A stretch of 64,000 nucleotides of DNA. Source: Parcubacteria group bacterium. Lineage in GTDB: Bacteria; Patescibacteria; ABY1; Buchananbacterales; UBA6539. The translations under genes and the position numbers were made by a program. Shown here in pieces: positions 42,705 to 50,002 of this stretch; the first letter of the stretch is position 1; every line of letters begins with the position of its first letter. The stretch lies in the NCBI GenBank assembly GCA_002687175.1, contig NYZP01000002.1, positions 3,668 through 67,667 of the forward strand, in the 5' to 3' direction. The notes beneath the pieces are model-generated. The model worked only from the letters and a program-made list of their open reading frames with translations, did no database searches and had not been told where the DNA came from.

Positions 42705-43282
42705 CGGGAGTAATTTTTAACGCCGGTGCCGACGTTGCTGAAGAGAACCTAGGCTGTCCCAACGTTTGGGATGGTGGTGCACAAAAAGGTATCGCCTCTT
42801 TTAGCCCCGTGGCGACTCACGAGATACTTGAAGCAGTCGAGAGAGAAGTTGGCGTTGATGCCAACATTTTGGTCAAGCTCTCGCCTTTTTCTAACCCGGC
42901 AGACCTGAGCGAAGTTGCCTCAGTGCTTGGAGAGTCTAAGTTAGTCAAAGCGGTAGTTACCTGTAATACTTTTCCCAACGCTTTTGCCATTGACGGAGAT
43001 GGCGATCCCTGGATTTCCCCTGGCGGTGGTTTGGCGGGAATGGCAGGACCGGCTCTTAAGCCAATTGGCATGGGTCAAGTTAAGCAGTTTCGGGCTCAGC
43101 TTCCAGAGCGTATTCAGATCGTTGGCGTTGGTGGAATTCGTTCAGGGCAGGATGTTCTTGATTATTTACGAGCCGGTGCGGACGCGGTGGCCATTGCCAC
43201 CAGCTTAGTGGAGGAAGGTCCGGCGGTGTTCAGCAGAATACTTTCCGAGTATGTCGATTTGGTCGAATCGGGAGAAAATTAA
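42660..43282 (+). pseudogene. pyrD: 5'-truncated dihydroorotate dehydrogenase (PyrD)
   Basis: The frame from 42660 reads IVSAAGFSPAEFAQVTGVIFNAGADVAEENLGCPN (class 1 DHOD NLSCPN motif region), ILVKLSPFSNPADL, then GGLAGMAGPALKP, IQIVGVGGIRSGQDVLDYLRAGADAVAIAT, which are the FMN and phosphate binding segments. About 200 residues remain of roughly 310; the N-terminal third and any start codon are lost where the sulfotransferase gene ends. Visibly GC-rich. Probably non-functional unless translation starts at GTG 42809. Confidence 0.75.
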
Positions 43283-43315
43283 TCCGGAGGAGTTGACAGT
43301 AGTTACTGTCGTTGG

Positions 43316-43351
43316 CTTGATTGACTGAAAATGGTTGATCAAGTTTTTTTT
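43316..43351 (+). terminator. Terminator after the pyrD remnant
   Basis: CTTGAT and ATCAAG arms followed by eight Ts. A perfect dyad GACAGTA-GT-TACTGTC lies just before it at 43295-43310. Confidence 0.7.
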
Positions 43352-43358
43352 GTCACTA

Positions 43359-43387
43359 TTGACAAAAAAGGTTATATATGCTAAGGT
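43359..43387 (+). promoter_or_regulatory. Promoter of the 3D-domain protein
   Basis: TTGACA (43359-43364), 17 bases, TAAGGT (43382-43387). It lies downstream of the earliest in-frame ATG (43335), which supports the later start at 43428. Confidence 0.6.
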
Positions 43388-43427
43388 GTTTAACTTTCTC
43401 AAAAGGGAATTTTTTAATACTTTATCT

Positions 43428-43949
43428 ATGAAAACCATTAAATCACTGAGAAAAATTAGTAATCATAAACTTGAACTATTAGTGCTTTTTGCTCTGGTTT
43501 TTGAGTTTATTTTTCCTCGCTACAGTTTAGCGGTTGATCCAATTGAGCTGGATCAAAGCATTATGTTGCCCGAATTAGTCATCAAGTCTGTTATAGAGGA
43601 AAATAGTGAGGTTTCTTTAATCGCTCCATCTAGAGAAGTTGAAATTTTAAATACTTATCACGTACCAATCACCGCTTATTCCTCAACTGTTGACCAAACT
43701 GACAGCACTCCTTGTATTACCGCCAATGGTTTCGATTTGTGTGCGCACAATCAAGAAGATGTTATTGCTGCTAATTTTTTACCATTTGGTACTAAGGTCA
43801 GAATTCCCGAATATTATGGTGATCGGATTTTTACTGTTCAGGACAGAATGAATGCTCGATATTACTACCGAGCTGATATCTGGATGAAGGTCAGAGCTGA
43901 TGCTATCAAATGGGGCTTGATTTATACAACTATTGAAGTTGTTGACTAA
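43428..43949 (+). CDS. Secreted 3D-domain protein
   Basis: 173 residues from ATG 43428. A signal peptide (KLELLVLFALVFEFIFPRYSLA) leads to a C-terminal 3D domain: HVPITAYSSTVDQTDSTPCITANGFDL, NFLPFGTKVRIPEYYGDRIFTVQDRMN, with the conserved aspartates. The fold is the double-psi barrel of lytic transglycosylase-like proteins, so a wall-related role outside the cell is likely. Confidence 0.85.
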   Translation: MKTIKSLRKISNHKLELLVLFALVFEFIFPRYSLAVDPIELDQSIMLPELVIKSVIEENSEVSLIAPSREVEILNTYHVPITAYSSTVDQTDSTPCITANGFDLCAHNQEDVIAANFLPFGTKVRIPEYYGDRIFTVQDRMNARYYYRADIWMKVRADAIKWGLIYTTIEVVD

Positions 43950-44041
43950 ATTGAATAAAAAACATGGTGGCTTGTCGCCGAATCTTTTAGTAGAGGTTAG
44001 GTTGATTTAAAAGCCTTTTTTTGTTAGACTAATCTAGTCCT

Positions 44042-44115
<74 letters not shown>

Positions 44116-44210
44116 AATTAGCAAATGGCAAATAGCATTTTGCAAATCTGCTACAATCGATTAGCCATTAGCCATTAGCCATTAGCCATTAGCCATTAGC
44201 CATTAGCCAT
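44116..44210. repeat. Heptamer hairpin repeat upstream of infB, with seven tandem TTAGCCA copies
   Basis: Seven exact TTAGCCA copies (44161-44209) end three bases before the infB start. The left part, AATTAGCAAATGGCAAATAG, carries the diverged complement (AAATGGC heptamers), so the whole can fold. It leaves infB with no SD. Confidence 0.85.
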
Positions 44211-44212
44211 TT

Positions 44213-46204
44213 ATGAATGTAACCGAATTAGCTAGACGTTTAAAGATACCCAGCAAAGAACTGCTCGAAATTTTACCAGCAGTTGGTTTTGATATTGGTC
44301 GTCGAGCAATTAAAATTGACAACCGTCAAGCTCAACGAATTGTTGAACAGTGGCCTCGTCTTTATGCTAAGTATAAAGAATCAATTGATGAAGAAAAAGA
44401 GGAAGAAATTCTTGCCGAAGAAATACCGGCCGAGCAAAAACAGGTCACAATTCCTCAAACTGTCAGAGTCAAGGATTTTGCTGATATGCTAAAGTTACCT
44501 TTGCCAAAAGTTATGGCTGAGTTGATGAAAAATGGTGTGTTGTCTTCAATGAATGAGGAAATTGATTTTGACACTGCCGCTATTGTTGGTGAAGAGCTGG
44601 GCTATGAAATATTGTCTGGATCCTCTAAAGGTGAGGAAAATGAAAAAACTACTTCTGAAAAACTGGAAACTTTATTAACCGAAGATGACAAAGCTAAGCT
44701 AGAATCTCGACCGCCGGTAATCGTTATAATGGGTCATGTTGACCATGGTAAGACTAAGTTACTTGATGCCATTCGAACAACTAATGTGGTGGCTGGAGAA
44801 AGTGGTGGAATCACTCAGCACATTGGAGCCTATCAGGTGAAAAAAAATAATAAGTTAATTACGTTTATTGATACTCCCGGTCATGAAGCTTTTACCACTA
44901 TGCGTTCTCGGGGAGCTAGAGTTGCCGATATTGCAATATTGGTGATTGCCGCTGATGACAGTATTCAACCTCAAACAAAAGAGTCAATTAAAATTATTAA
45001 ATCGGCCGGACTACCAATGATTGTGGCGATTAATAAAATAGACAAACCAGACGCTAATCCAGAAAAAGTTAAGCAGGATTTAGCCAGCCTTAATTTAACT
45101 CCCGAAGAATGGGGTGGTAGCACAATTATCGTACCAATTTCCGCTAAGGAAGGTACTGGCCTTGATGATTTATTAGAAATGGTTTTATTGGTTGCTGAGA
45201 CTGAAAAAGATCAAATTTTGGCTAATCCAAATAAATCGGCAGTCGGTACTATTATTGAATCCCATGTTAATCCAGGCGAAGGGCCAGTGGCCACTATTTT
45301 AGTACAAAGTGGTACTTTAAAAACCGGTGATCAAGTTGAAGTGGCTGGCACGTTTTATGGCCGAATTAGAGTAATGAAAGATTATAATAACAAGAATATT
45401 GATTCAGTAGGTCCTTCAGCGCCAGTTAAAATTTTAGGACTAAAGGCTGCTCCCAGTGTTGGTGATATTTTGCAGGTAACGTCAACCGGTGGTAAAAATA
45501 AAAAAGTAAAAAAATATGAACTGCGTCAACAAGCGGTGGCCTATAGTAAGTTAGCAGAAGTCAGCGAAAATGACAGCAAAGATTTAAAACCTTTAAATAT
45601 AGTTTTAAAAGCCGATGTTTTAGGTTCTCTAGAGGCGATCATTGCTTCTTTAACTAAACTGGAACATCCAGAAGTTTTTTTAAATATTGTTAGCAAGGGC
45701 TTAGGTAATATTACCGAGGGAGACATTAATCGGGCTGAGGCAAGCCAGGCAATTATTATTGGTTTTCATACCAAGCCATCTCAACAAGTTGAAAATTTAG
45801 CCAAGGAAAAAAAGGTTACGATTGAACTTTATGAGGTTATCTATAAATTAATTGAAGAAGTTAAAGCTAAACTGGAACAATTGTTATCTCCAGAAGTTAT
45901 CAAAACGGAACTCGGTAAATTGAAAGTTTTGGCAGTTTTTAATAAGGCTGACAAATCAATGGTAATTGGTGGTAGCGTCACTAAAGGAAAAATTATTTCC
46001 GGAGCAAAAGTAAATGTGTTACGCGACAAAAAAATAATGGCCAAAGGGGTCGTTACCCAAGTCCAAGTTAATAAGGTTGATGTCAATGAAGCAACAGCTG
46101 GTCAAGAATGTGGCCTTAAGTATGAAGGTAAGACAGTGATTACCGAAGGTGATACCTTGGAAGTGTATCAAGAGGAAATAAAGGATAAAAAATTAGACAG
46201 CTAA
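44213..46204 (+). CDS. infB: Translation initiation factor IF-2
   Basis: GTPase that places initiator tRNA on the 30S. 663 residues. The G domain has G1 GHVDHGKTKLLDAIR, the switch TQHIGAYQV, G3 FIDTPGHEAFT, NKID and SAKEGTGL. Short N-terminal IF2N-type domains start MNVTELARRLKIPSKELLEIL; the long linker of larger IF-2 forms is reduced. The C-terminal domains include ADVLGSLEAIIASL. No SD: a tandem heptamer array abuts the ATG. rbfA follows after one base, a conserved pairing. Confidence 0.97.
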   Translation: MNVTELARRLKIPSKELLEILPAVGFDIGRRAIKIDNRQAQRIVEQWPRLYAKYKESIDEEKEEEILAEEIPAEQKQVTIPQTVRVKDFADMLKLPLPKVMAELMKNGVLSSMNEEIDFDTAAIVGEELGYEILSGSSKGEENEKTTSEKLETLLTEDDKAKLESRPPVIVIMGHVDHGKTKLLDAIRTTNVVAGESGGITQHIGAYQVKKNNKLITFIDTPGHEAFTTMRSRGARVADIAILVIAADDSIQPQTKESIKIIKSAGLPMIVAINKIDKPDANPEKVKQDLASLNLTPEEWGGSTIIVPISAKEGTGLDDLLEMVLLVAETEKDQILANPNKSAVGTIIESHVNPGEGPVATILVQSGTLKTGDQVEVAGTFYGRIRVMKDYNNKNIDSVGPSAPVKILGLKAAPSVGDILQVTSTGGKNKKVKKYELRQQAVAYSKLAEVSENDSKDLKPLNIVLKADVLGSLEAIIASLTKLEHPEVFLNIVSKGLGNITEGDINRAEASQAIIIGFHTKPSQQVENLAKEKKVTIELYEVIYKLIEEVKAKLEQLLSPEVIKTELGKLKVLAVFNKADKSMVIGGSVTKGKIISGAKVNVLRDKKIMAKGVVTQVQVNKVDVNEATAGQECGLKYEGKTVITEGDTLEVYQEEIKDKKLDS

Positions 46205-46205
46205 A

Positions 46206-46547
46206 ATGTCTCATCGAATTTTACAGATTAATGAGCTAATTAGGCAAGAGCTTAATAACCTAATCTTAACTGAGATTGAATTGCCCAAGAATAGTTTAGC
46301 CACTATTATAAAAGTTGAAACTTCTAAAGACTTGCGGCATGCCAAGGTTTGGTTAAGTATAATACCAACCAGTTACACTAAGAAAGTTTTAGATAGATTC
46401 AGGGGTAAAGCTGGACATTTACAATATCTGCTAAATAAAAAATTGACAATGAAGCCATTGCCTCGTTTAAGTTTTGATATTGATGAAACCGAAAGAAAAG
46501 CCGGAGGCATAGAAGAACTACTTGACCGAATTAGAGAAAAAGGTTAG
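46206..46547 (+). CDS. rbfA: Ribosome-binding factor A
   Basis: 113 residues; a KH-like fold protein for late 16S maturation. Start SHRILQINELIRQELNNLIL, then HAKVWLSIIP, LKHRY-like HLQYLLNKKLTMKPLPRLSFDIDET. Directly after infB, as in most bacteria. Confidence 0.93.
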   Translation: MSHRILQINELIRQELNNLILTEIELPKNSLATIIKVETSKDLRHAKVWLSIIPTSYTKKVLDRFRGKAGHLQYLLNKKLTMKPLPRLSFDIDETERKAGGIEELLDRIREKG

Positions 46548-46558
46548 GATAGTTGGCT

Positions 46559-47530
46559 ATGGAAATTTCCGAAGTAAGTCAAAAAATTCATTCGCAAATA
46601 AATAAAGCGGAACATATTTTACTAATTGCCCATCAAAATCCCGATGCTGACTGTTTGGGTAGTTTGGTGGTATTTAGTTCTTGGTTGGAATCTTTAAATA
46701 AGAACCATACCAGATTTTGTTTACATCAACCACCACCAAATCTAACTTGGTTAGTTAATTTTGAACCTTTGGTTAATGACCCCGAATACTTGATCAAGCA
46801 GCCTTATGATTTGGTGATAGTTTTAGACTCTGGTGATTTAAAATATGCAGGTGTAGACAATATTTTACCAAAACTTAGTCCTCAGCCAAAAGTTATTAAT
46901 ATTGATCACCATGCCACTAACCAGAATTTTGGTGATATTAATCTAGTAAACACCCAATCAGTTTCGACGACCGAAATAGTTTACCAACTTTTTAAGACCT
47001 TAAAGATCAGGATTGATGCCAAGGTGGCCAGCGCGATGTTGGCAGGCATCATCTATGATACCTATAATTTTACCAACCCTAATACTAATCATCAATCATT
47101 GGAAACTGCTTCTCAGCTACTTTTGTCCGGTGCCCAGCTAGGCACTGTCAGTGATTCAATCCTAAAAACTAAAAGTATTGATACTTTAAAAATTTGGGGA
47201 GAAATTTTAACACGCTTAAGTCACTGCCATAAATTTAATGTAGTCAGTACAGTTGTTACCCGTCAGGACTTAGCCGATAATTTAGCTGATAGTGAAGTAA
47301 CCGAAGGAGTAGCTAATTTTTTAAATAATTTAACAGGCGTCAAGGCTGCGCTGATCTTACAAGAACAGGCAGACGGTTCTATCAAGGGTAGTTTTCGAAC
47401 TAATAATGACTTGATTGATGTCTCAAAATTAGCTAGAATATTAGGTGGTGGAGGCCACAAGAAGGCCGCCGGGTTTAAGATCAAAGGCCAGCTAAAAAAG
47501 ACGAGAAGTGGAAGTTGGCAGATTGTGTAA
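46559..47530 (+). CDS. DHH-family phosphoesterase (NrnA-type)
   Basis: 323 residues from ATG 46559; a TTG two codons earlier is possible. DHH motifs: AHQNPDADCLGS, VLDSGD, INIDHHATNQNFGDIN, and the DHHA1 motif LGGGGHKKAAGFKI. Such enzymes degrade nanoRNA, pAp or cyclic dinucleotide products with Mn. Its place after rbfA is the classical one for NrnA. Confidence 0.92.
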   Translation: MEISEVSQKIHSQINKAEHILLIAHQNPDADCLGSLVVFSSWLESLNKNHTRFCLHQPPPNLTWLVNFEPLVNDPEYLIKQPYDLVIVLDSGDLKYAGVDNILPKLSPQPKVINIDHHATNQNFGDINLVNTQSVSTTEIVYQLFKTLKIRIDAKVASAMLAGIIYDTYNFTNPNTNHQSLETASQLLLSGAQLGTVSDSILKTKSIDTLKIWGEILTRLSHCHKFNVVSTVVTRQDLADNLADSEVTEGVANFLNNLTGVKAALILQEQADGSIKGSFRTNNDLIDVSKLARILGGGGHKKAAGFKIKGQLKKTRSGSWQIV

Positions 47531-47532
47531 GT

Positions 47533-47610
47533 GAATATAGAATCTGGAATGTGGAATTAGGATAAAAGTCTAATCCCCTATTCCAGATTCCTAATTCCTA
47601 ATTCCTATAT
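47533..47610. repeat. Heptamer hairpin repeat upstream of clpP
   Basis: GAATATAGAATCTGGAAT...GGAATTAGGAT is mirrored by ATTCCAGATTCCTAATTCCT and AATTCCTATATT. A palindromic unit of about 78 bp filling the whole gap between the DHH gene and clpP. Confidence 0.8.
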
Positions 47611-47611
47611 T

Positions 47612-48187
47612 ATGCATTTAATACCAACAGTTATCGAAAAATCAAATTACGGTGAGCGAGCCTATGATATCTATTCTCGTCTGCTTAAGGATAGAATTAT
47701 TTTTCTAGGTTCACCAATTGACGACGTGGTCGCTAATACGGTTATTGCACAGCTTTTATTTTTAGAAAGCGAAGATGCTAAAAAAGATATTAAGCTTTAT
47801 GTTAACAGTCCTGGTGGTTCGGTTACTTCAGGTTTAGCAATTTATGACACTATGGAATATGTTAAACCAGATATCATGACCATCTGTATCGGAACCGCTG
47901 CTTCTATGGGCGCTGTCTTATTAGCGGCTGGAGCTAAAGGAAAAAGAATAGCTTTACCCAATGCCGAAGTAATGCTACATCAGGTAATGGGTGGAGCAGA
48001 AGGTCAAGCCACTGACGTTAAGATTAGAGCGGAACATATTTTAAAAATCAAAGACCGGTTAAATTTGATTTTAGCAAAACATACCAGTCAACCGGTTAAG
48101 AAAATTGAGGAAGATACAGATAGAGACAATTTTATGAATACCGAGCAAGCTAAAAGTTATGGTTTGGTTGACAAAATTATCAAGTAG
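47612..48187 (+). CDS. clpP: ATP-dependent Clp protease proteolytic subunit
   Basis: 191-residue serine protease forming a tetradecameric chamber. Catalytic Ser in GTAASMGAVLLAAG, His in NAEVMLHQVMGG, Asp in EDTDRDNFM. Normal length; IYSRLLKDRIIFLG and YVNSPGGSVTSGLAIYDTM are conserved. Unfoldase genes are not in the window. No SD before the ATG. Confidence 0.97.
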   Translation: MHLIPTVIEKSNYGERAYDIYSRLLKDRIIFLGSPIDDVVANTVIAQLLFLESEDAKKDIKLYVNSPGGSVTSGLAIYDTMEYVKPDIMTICIGTAASMGAVLLAAGAKGKRIALPNAEVMLHQVMGGAEGQATDVKIRAEHILKIKDRLNLILAKHTSQPVKKIEEDTDRDNFMNTEQAKSYGLVDKIIK

Positions 48188-48228
48188 TGCTAACATTGAA
48201 TAACTTTAACAACTTTAAAATCTATGAA

Positions 48229-48566
48229 CAGGAATAGTAGGTTTTGATCTGTAATAATAGAGAGCCGGGAATGGTGGAAGCCTGGCATTACCACAAAACT
48301 GAAACGAGCCTGGGAGATGGTTTGGTGAACATTAATTAGCCAAACCCGGCAGCGTCCGTAATCAAGCGTTAACTATTATCGCTTTGTCATTCTGAACTTG
48401 ATTCAGGATCTCATTGGACTGAGATAGTGAAAGCGAACAAAATTTACCGTTTACTTGACGGTTTTTTTGTTAATAAAGGTGGTACCGCGGACCTCTTGAT
48501 TTATTTTGAGATAGAATCCCGTCCTTTAGACACAATATTTATTGTGTTTAGAGGGTGGGATTTTTT
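48229..48566 (+). promoter_or_regulatory. T-box riboswitch, probable Arg specifier (CGA)
   Basis: Stem I: CAGG (48229-48232) pairs with CCTG (48309-48312), and GTTTTG..GTAAT pairs with ATTAC..CAAAAC. AGTA on the 5' side and GAA on the 3' side form the loop-E motif, leaving ACGAG. By the usual GAA-n-specifier spacing the specifier is CGA (48305-48307). The distal part AGAGAGCC...GGTGGAAGCC is typical. The T-box AAAGGTGGTACCGCGG is at 48475-48490, where TGGT matches an ACCA end. A long terminator with TTTTTT closes it (48515-48566). A REP-like sequence (48385-48413) is inserted in the linker. Confidence 0.85.
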
Positions 48567-48609
48567 CGTGCCCATATTAATCGTTCTTTTAAATAAGGAG
48601 AAGAGCTTT

Positions 48610-49080
48610 ATGTTTAAAGAAAAGAAAGAAGTGATTGAATTTTGTTCATTAGTTGAGAAAGATATTCCTAAGCTATATAGCCTTATGGAACCTGAGATGC
48701 GTCAAGGGAGACTTTTGCCTAGATCAATTAAAGATATAATTGGTATTACTAAGTCTATTGGTGTTCTAAGGTACAATGGTGTAATTGCCGGAACCATTGG
48801 CCTTGTTCCTTATGGACCTTGGGCTGAAATAATTATGTGGTGGGTCAACGTTAAATATCGAGGACGAAGTTTTAGTTCTCAACTACTTCATGCAGCTATT
48901 AACGAAGCTAAGACCAAATTATTTGAATCTGTTTTTTTATGCACGACATCAGTTCGAATAAATGATTATTTGTTACTTAATGGTTTTAGTAAGATCCATA
49001 AAGATAATGTACCCAAGGAGAAGTGGCAGGGCTATCCTGAAGGCAGAGATGCTCAAGTATTTATTACGAGACTTCTTTAG
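48610..49080 (+). CDS. GNAT acetyltransferase, ArgA-like
   Basis: 156 residues from ATG 48610 (AAGGAG nine bases before); the longer upstream frame runs through the T-box and is not coding. DIPKLYSLMEPEMRQGRLLPRS resembles the N-acetylglutamate synthase pattern (LI.P....G.LLPRS), followed by IAGTIGLVPYGPWAEIIMWWVNVKYRGRSFSSQLLHAAINEAK, the acetyl-CoA loop. A T-box with an apparent arginine specifier controls it, which fits arginine synthesis or a related acyl transfer. No other arg gene is in the window. Confidence 0.78.
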   Translation: MFKEKKEVIEFCSLVEKDIPKLYSLMEPEMRQGRLLPRSIKDIIGITKSIGVLRYNGVIAGTIGLVPYGPWAEIIMWWVNVKYRGRSFSSQLLHAAINEAKTKLFESVFLCTTSVRINDYLLLNGFSKIHKDNVPKEKWQGYPEGRDAQVFITRLL

Positions 49081-49088
49081 TCTAATTT

Positions 49089-49117
49089 GAGGAGATTTAA
49101 AACACCTCCTCTTTTTC
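49089..49117 (+). terminator. Terminator of the T-box acetyltransferase gene
   Basis: GAGGAG and CTCCTC arms followed by TTTTTCTT. Confidence 0.75.
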
Positions 49118-49145
49118 TTGACAAAAAATTTATTTGTGTTAGGAT
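49118..49145 (+). promoter_or_regulatory. Promoter of the S-box transcript
   Basis: TTGACA (49118-49123), 16 bases, TAGGAT (49140-49145), 25 bases before the aptamer. Confidence 0.55.
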
Positions 49146-49169
49146 ATATTTAACATTAAAAATTCAATA

Positions 49170-49354
49170 GTTATCATGAGTGCTACATGCTAAGGGTAAT
49201 GGCCCAAGGGTAGCCGGCAACTCTCTCTAATTTATTTAGAGGTAGGAGTGCTAAATCCATCCCATTCTGGGGAAGATGACATTTAAAAAAGCTCTTCGTC
49301 GAAGAGTTTTTTTGGTCTAAACGAGCCAATCTTCCCCCAAAGGTTGGCTTTTTT
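49170..49354 (+). promoter_or_regulatory. S-box (SAM-I/SAM-IV clan) riboswitch with terminators
   Basis: Aptamer 49170-49280. P1 is GTTATC/GATGAC, and the next helix GCTAC/GTAGC. The core reads TCATGAGTGC, GGCCCAAGGGTAGCCGGCAAC, then AGGAGTGCTAAATCC, the S-box consensus; TCATGAGTGC recalls SAM-IV. Platform: terminator 1 CTCTTC/GAAGAG plus T7 (49292-49313) and terminator 2 AGCCAA/TTGGCT plus T5 (49324-49354). GGGGAAGA (49269-49276, in P4/P1) is exactly complementary to TCTTCCCC (49331-49338) in terminator 2, giving a ready antiterminator. SAM would turn the gene off. Confidence 0.85.
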
Positions 49355-49407
49355 GGATCTTTGTTTAAACTAAGTCTTTTAACCACAACCAATAGGAGGG
49401 TTATACT

Positions 49408-49623
49408 ATGGTGGTAGGTCCGGTAATGACGTCAGTGCAACCACTATTGAAAGAGAAACATAGACAGGCAATAGAAGCGGGGAAAATTCCTGAGGGTACC
49501 CCATTTCGTATCAAATCTGTTCCGGCTAAGCCTAATGGAAGGAACTATCATTGCGCTGATCAAAACGGCGAAATAATTCCATGCATTGAACCAGAATGGG
49601 GCATTCCAACTATTAGTGACTAG
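49408..49623 (+). CDS. 71-residue orphan protein controlled by the S-box
   Basis: The start follows AGGAGG by eight bases (ATG 49408). Sequence MVVGPVMTSVQPLLKEKHRQ, then AIEAGKIPEGTPFRIKSVPAKPNGRNYHCADQ split over a beta-like segment, ending CIEPEWGIPTISD. Two cysteines (YHCAD, IPCIE) could bind a metal or form a disulfide. No membrane segment. No family recognised. With promoter, riboswitch, SD and terminator it is a complete unit, so it is probably a real gene linked to SAM or methionine status. Confidence 0.65.
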   Translation: MVVGPVMTSVQPLLKEKHRQAIEAGKIPEGTPFRIKSVPAKPNGRNYHCADQNGEIIPCIEPEWGIPTISD

Positions 49624-49652
49624 CCTAGAAAAGGCAGTGTCACTCAATTTCG

Positions 49653-49682
49653 GGGACAAGATTTCTTGTTCCCTTTTTTTAT
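49653..49682 (+). terminator. Terminator of the S-box gene
   Basis: GGGACAAG-ATTT-CTTGTTCCC followed by seven or more Ts. Confidence 0.85.
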
Positions 49683-50002
49683 TAAAAATGGCTGTCTCTT
49701 GCCAAAAATTAATAAATATGGTAGTGTATCAATGAACATAATAATTAACTGATATAGAGAATCATTCGATAGGAGATTCACTCAGAATAGGTTTAATTAA
49801 GCAGATTATTGTACTAAAACTCATTTTTCCTAACTATTTATCACCCAGGAATATCAAATTAACTTCAGGAAAAATTAGCTTCAATTACTTGACTGATGTT
49901 TTTAACATCATCTTAAAACATTTGGGTTAATCATTTTTGGTTAGCCAATCTCCTCTACAACTTAGATCGACTTGTTCTCTATCTCTTTGGAGATAGAAAC
50001 GT
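49683..50002 (+). promoter_or_regulatory. rny upstream region with SD-sequestering hairpin
   Basis: About 320 bases with no gene. CTATCTC (49979-49985) pairs with GAGATAG (49990-49996), hiding the GGAG SD just before the rny ATG (50003); a direct self-control site is possible because RNase Y cuts mRNA. Further up, GAGAATC/GATTC can pair and a weak promoter (TTGACT, 17 bases, CTTAAA) lies near 49897. Nothing else identified. Confidence 0.45.

Noticed and set aside
44161..44209. Tandem repeats before infB as a CRISPR array
   Set aside because: Seven-base units without spacers; not CRISPR.
48427..48609. N-terminal extension of the acetyltransferase through the T-box
   Set aside because: It would translate the T-box and its terminator; a good SD and ATG follow at 48610.
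49183..49392. Minus-strand ORF of 69 codons opposite the S-box
   Set aside because: It is the complement of a conserved riboswitch and its terminators; no SD or promoter.
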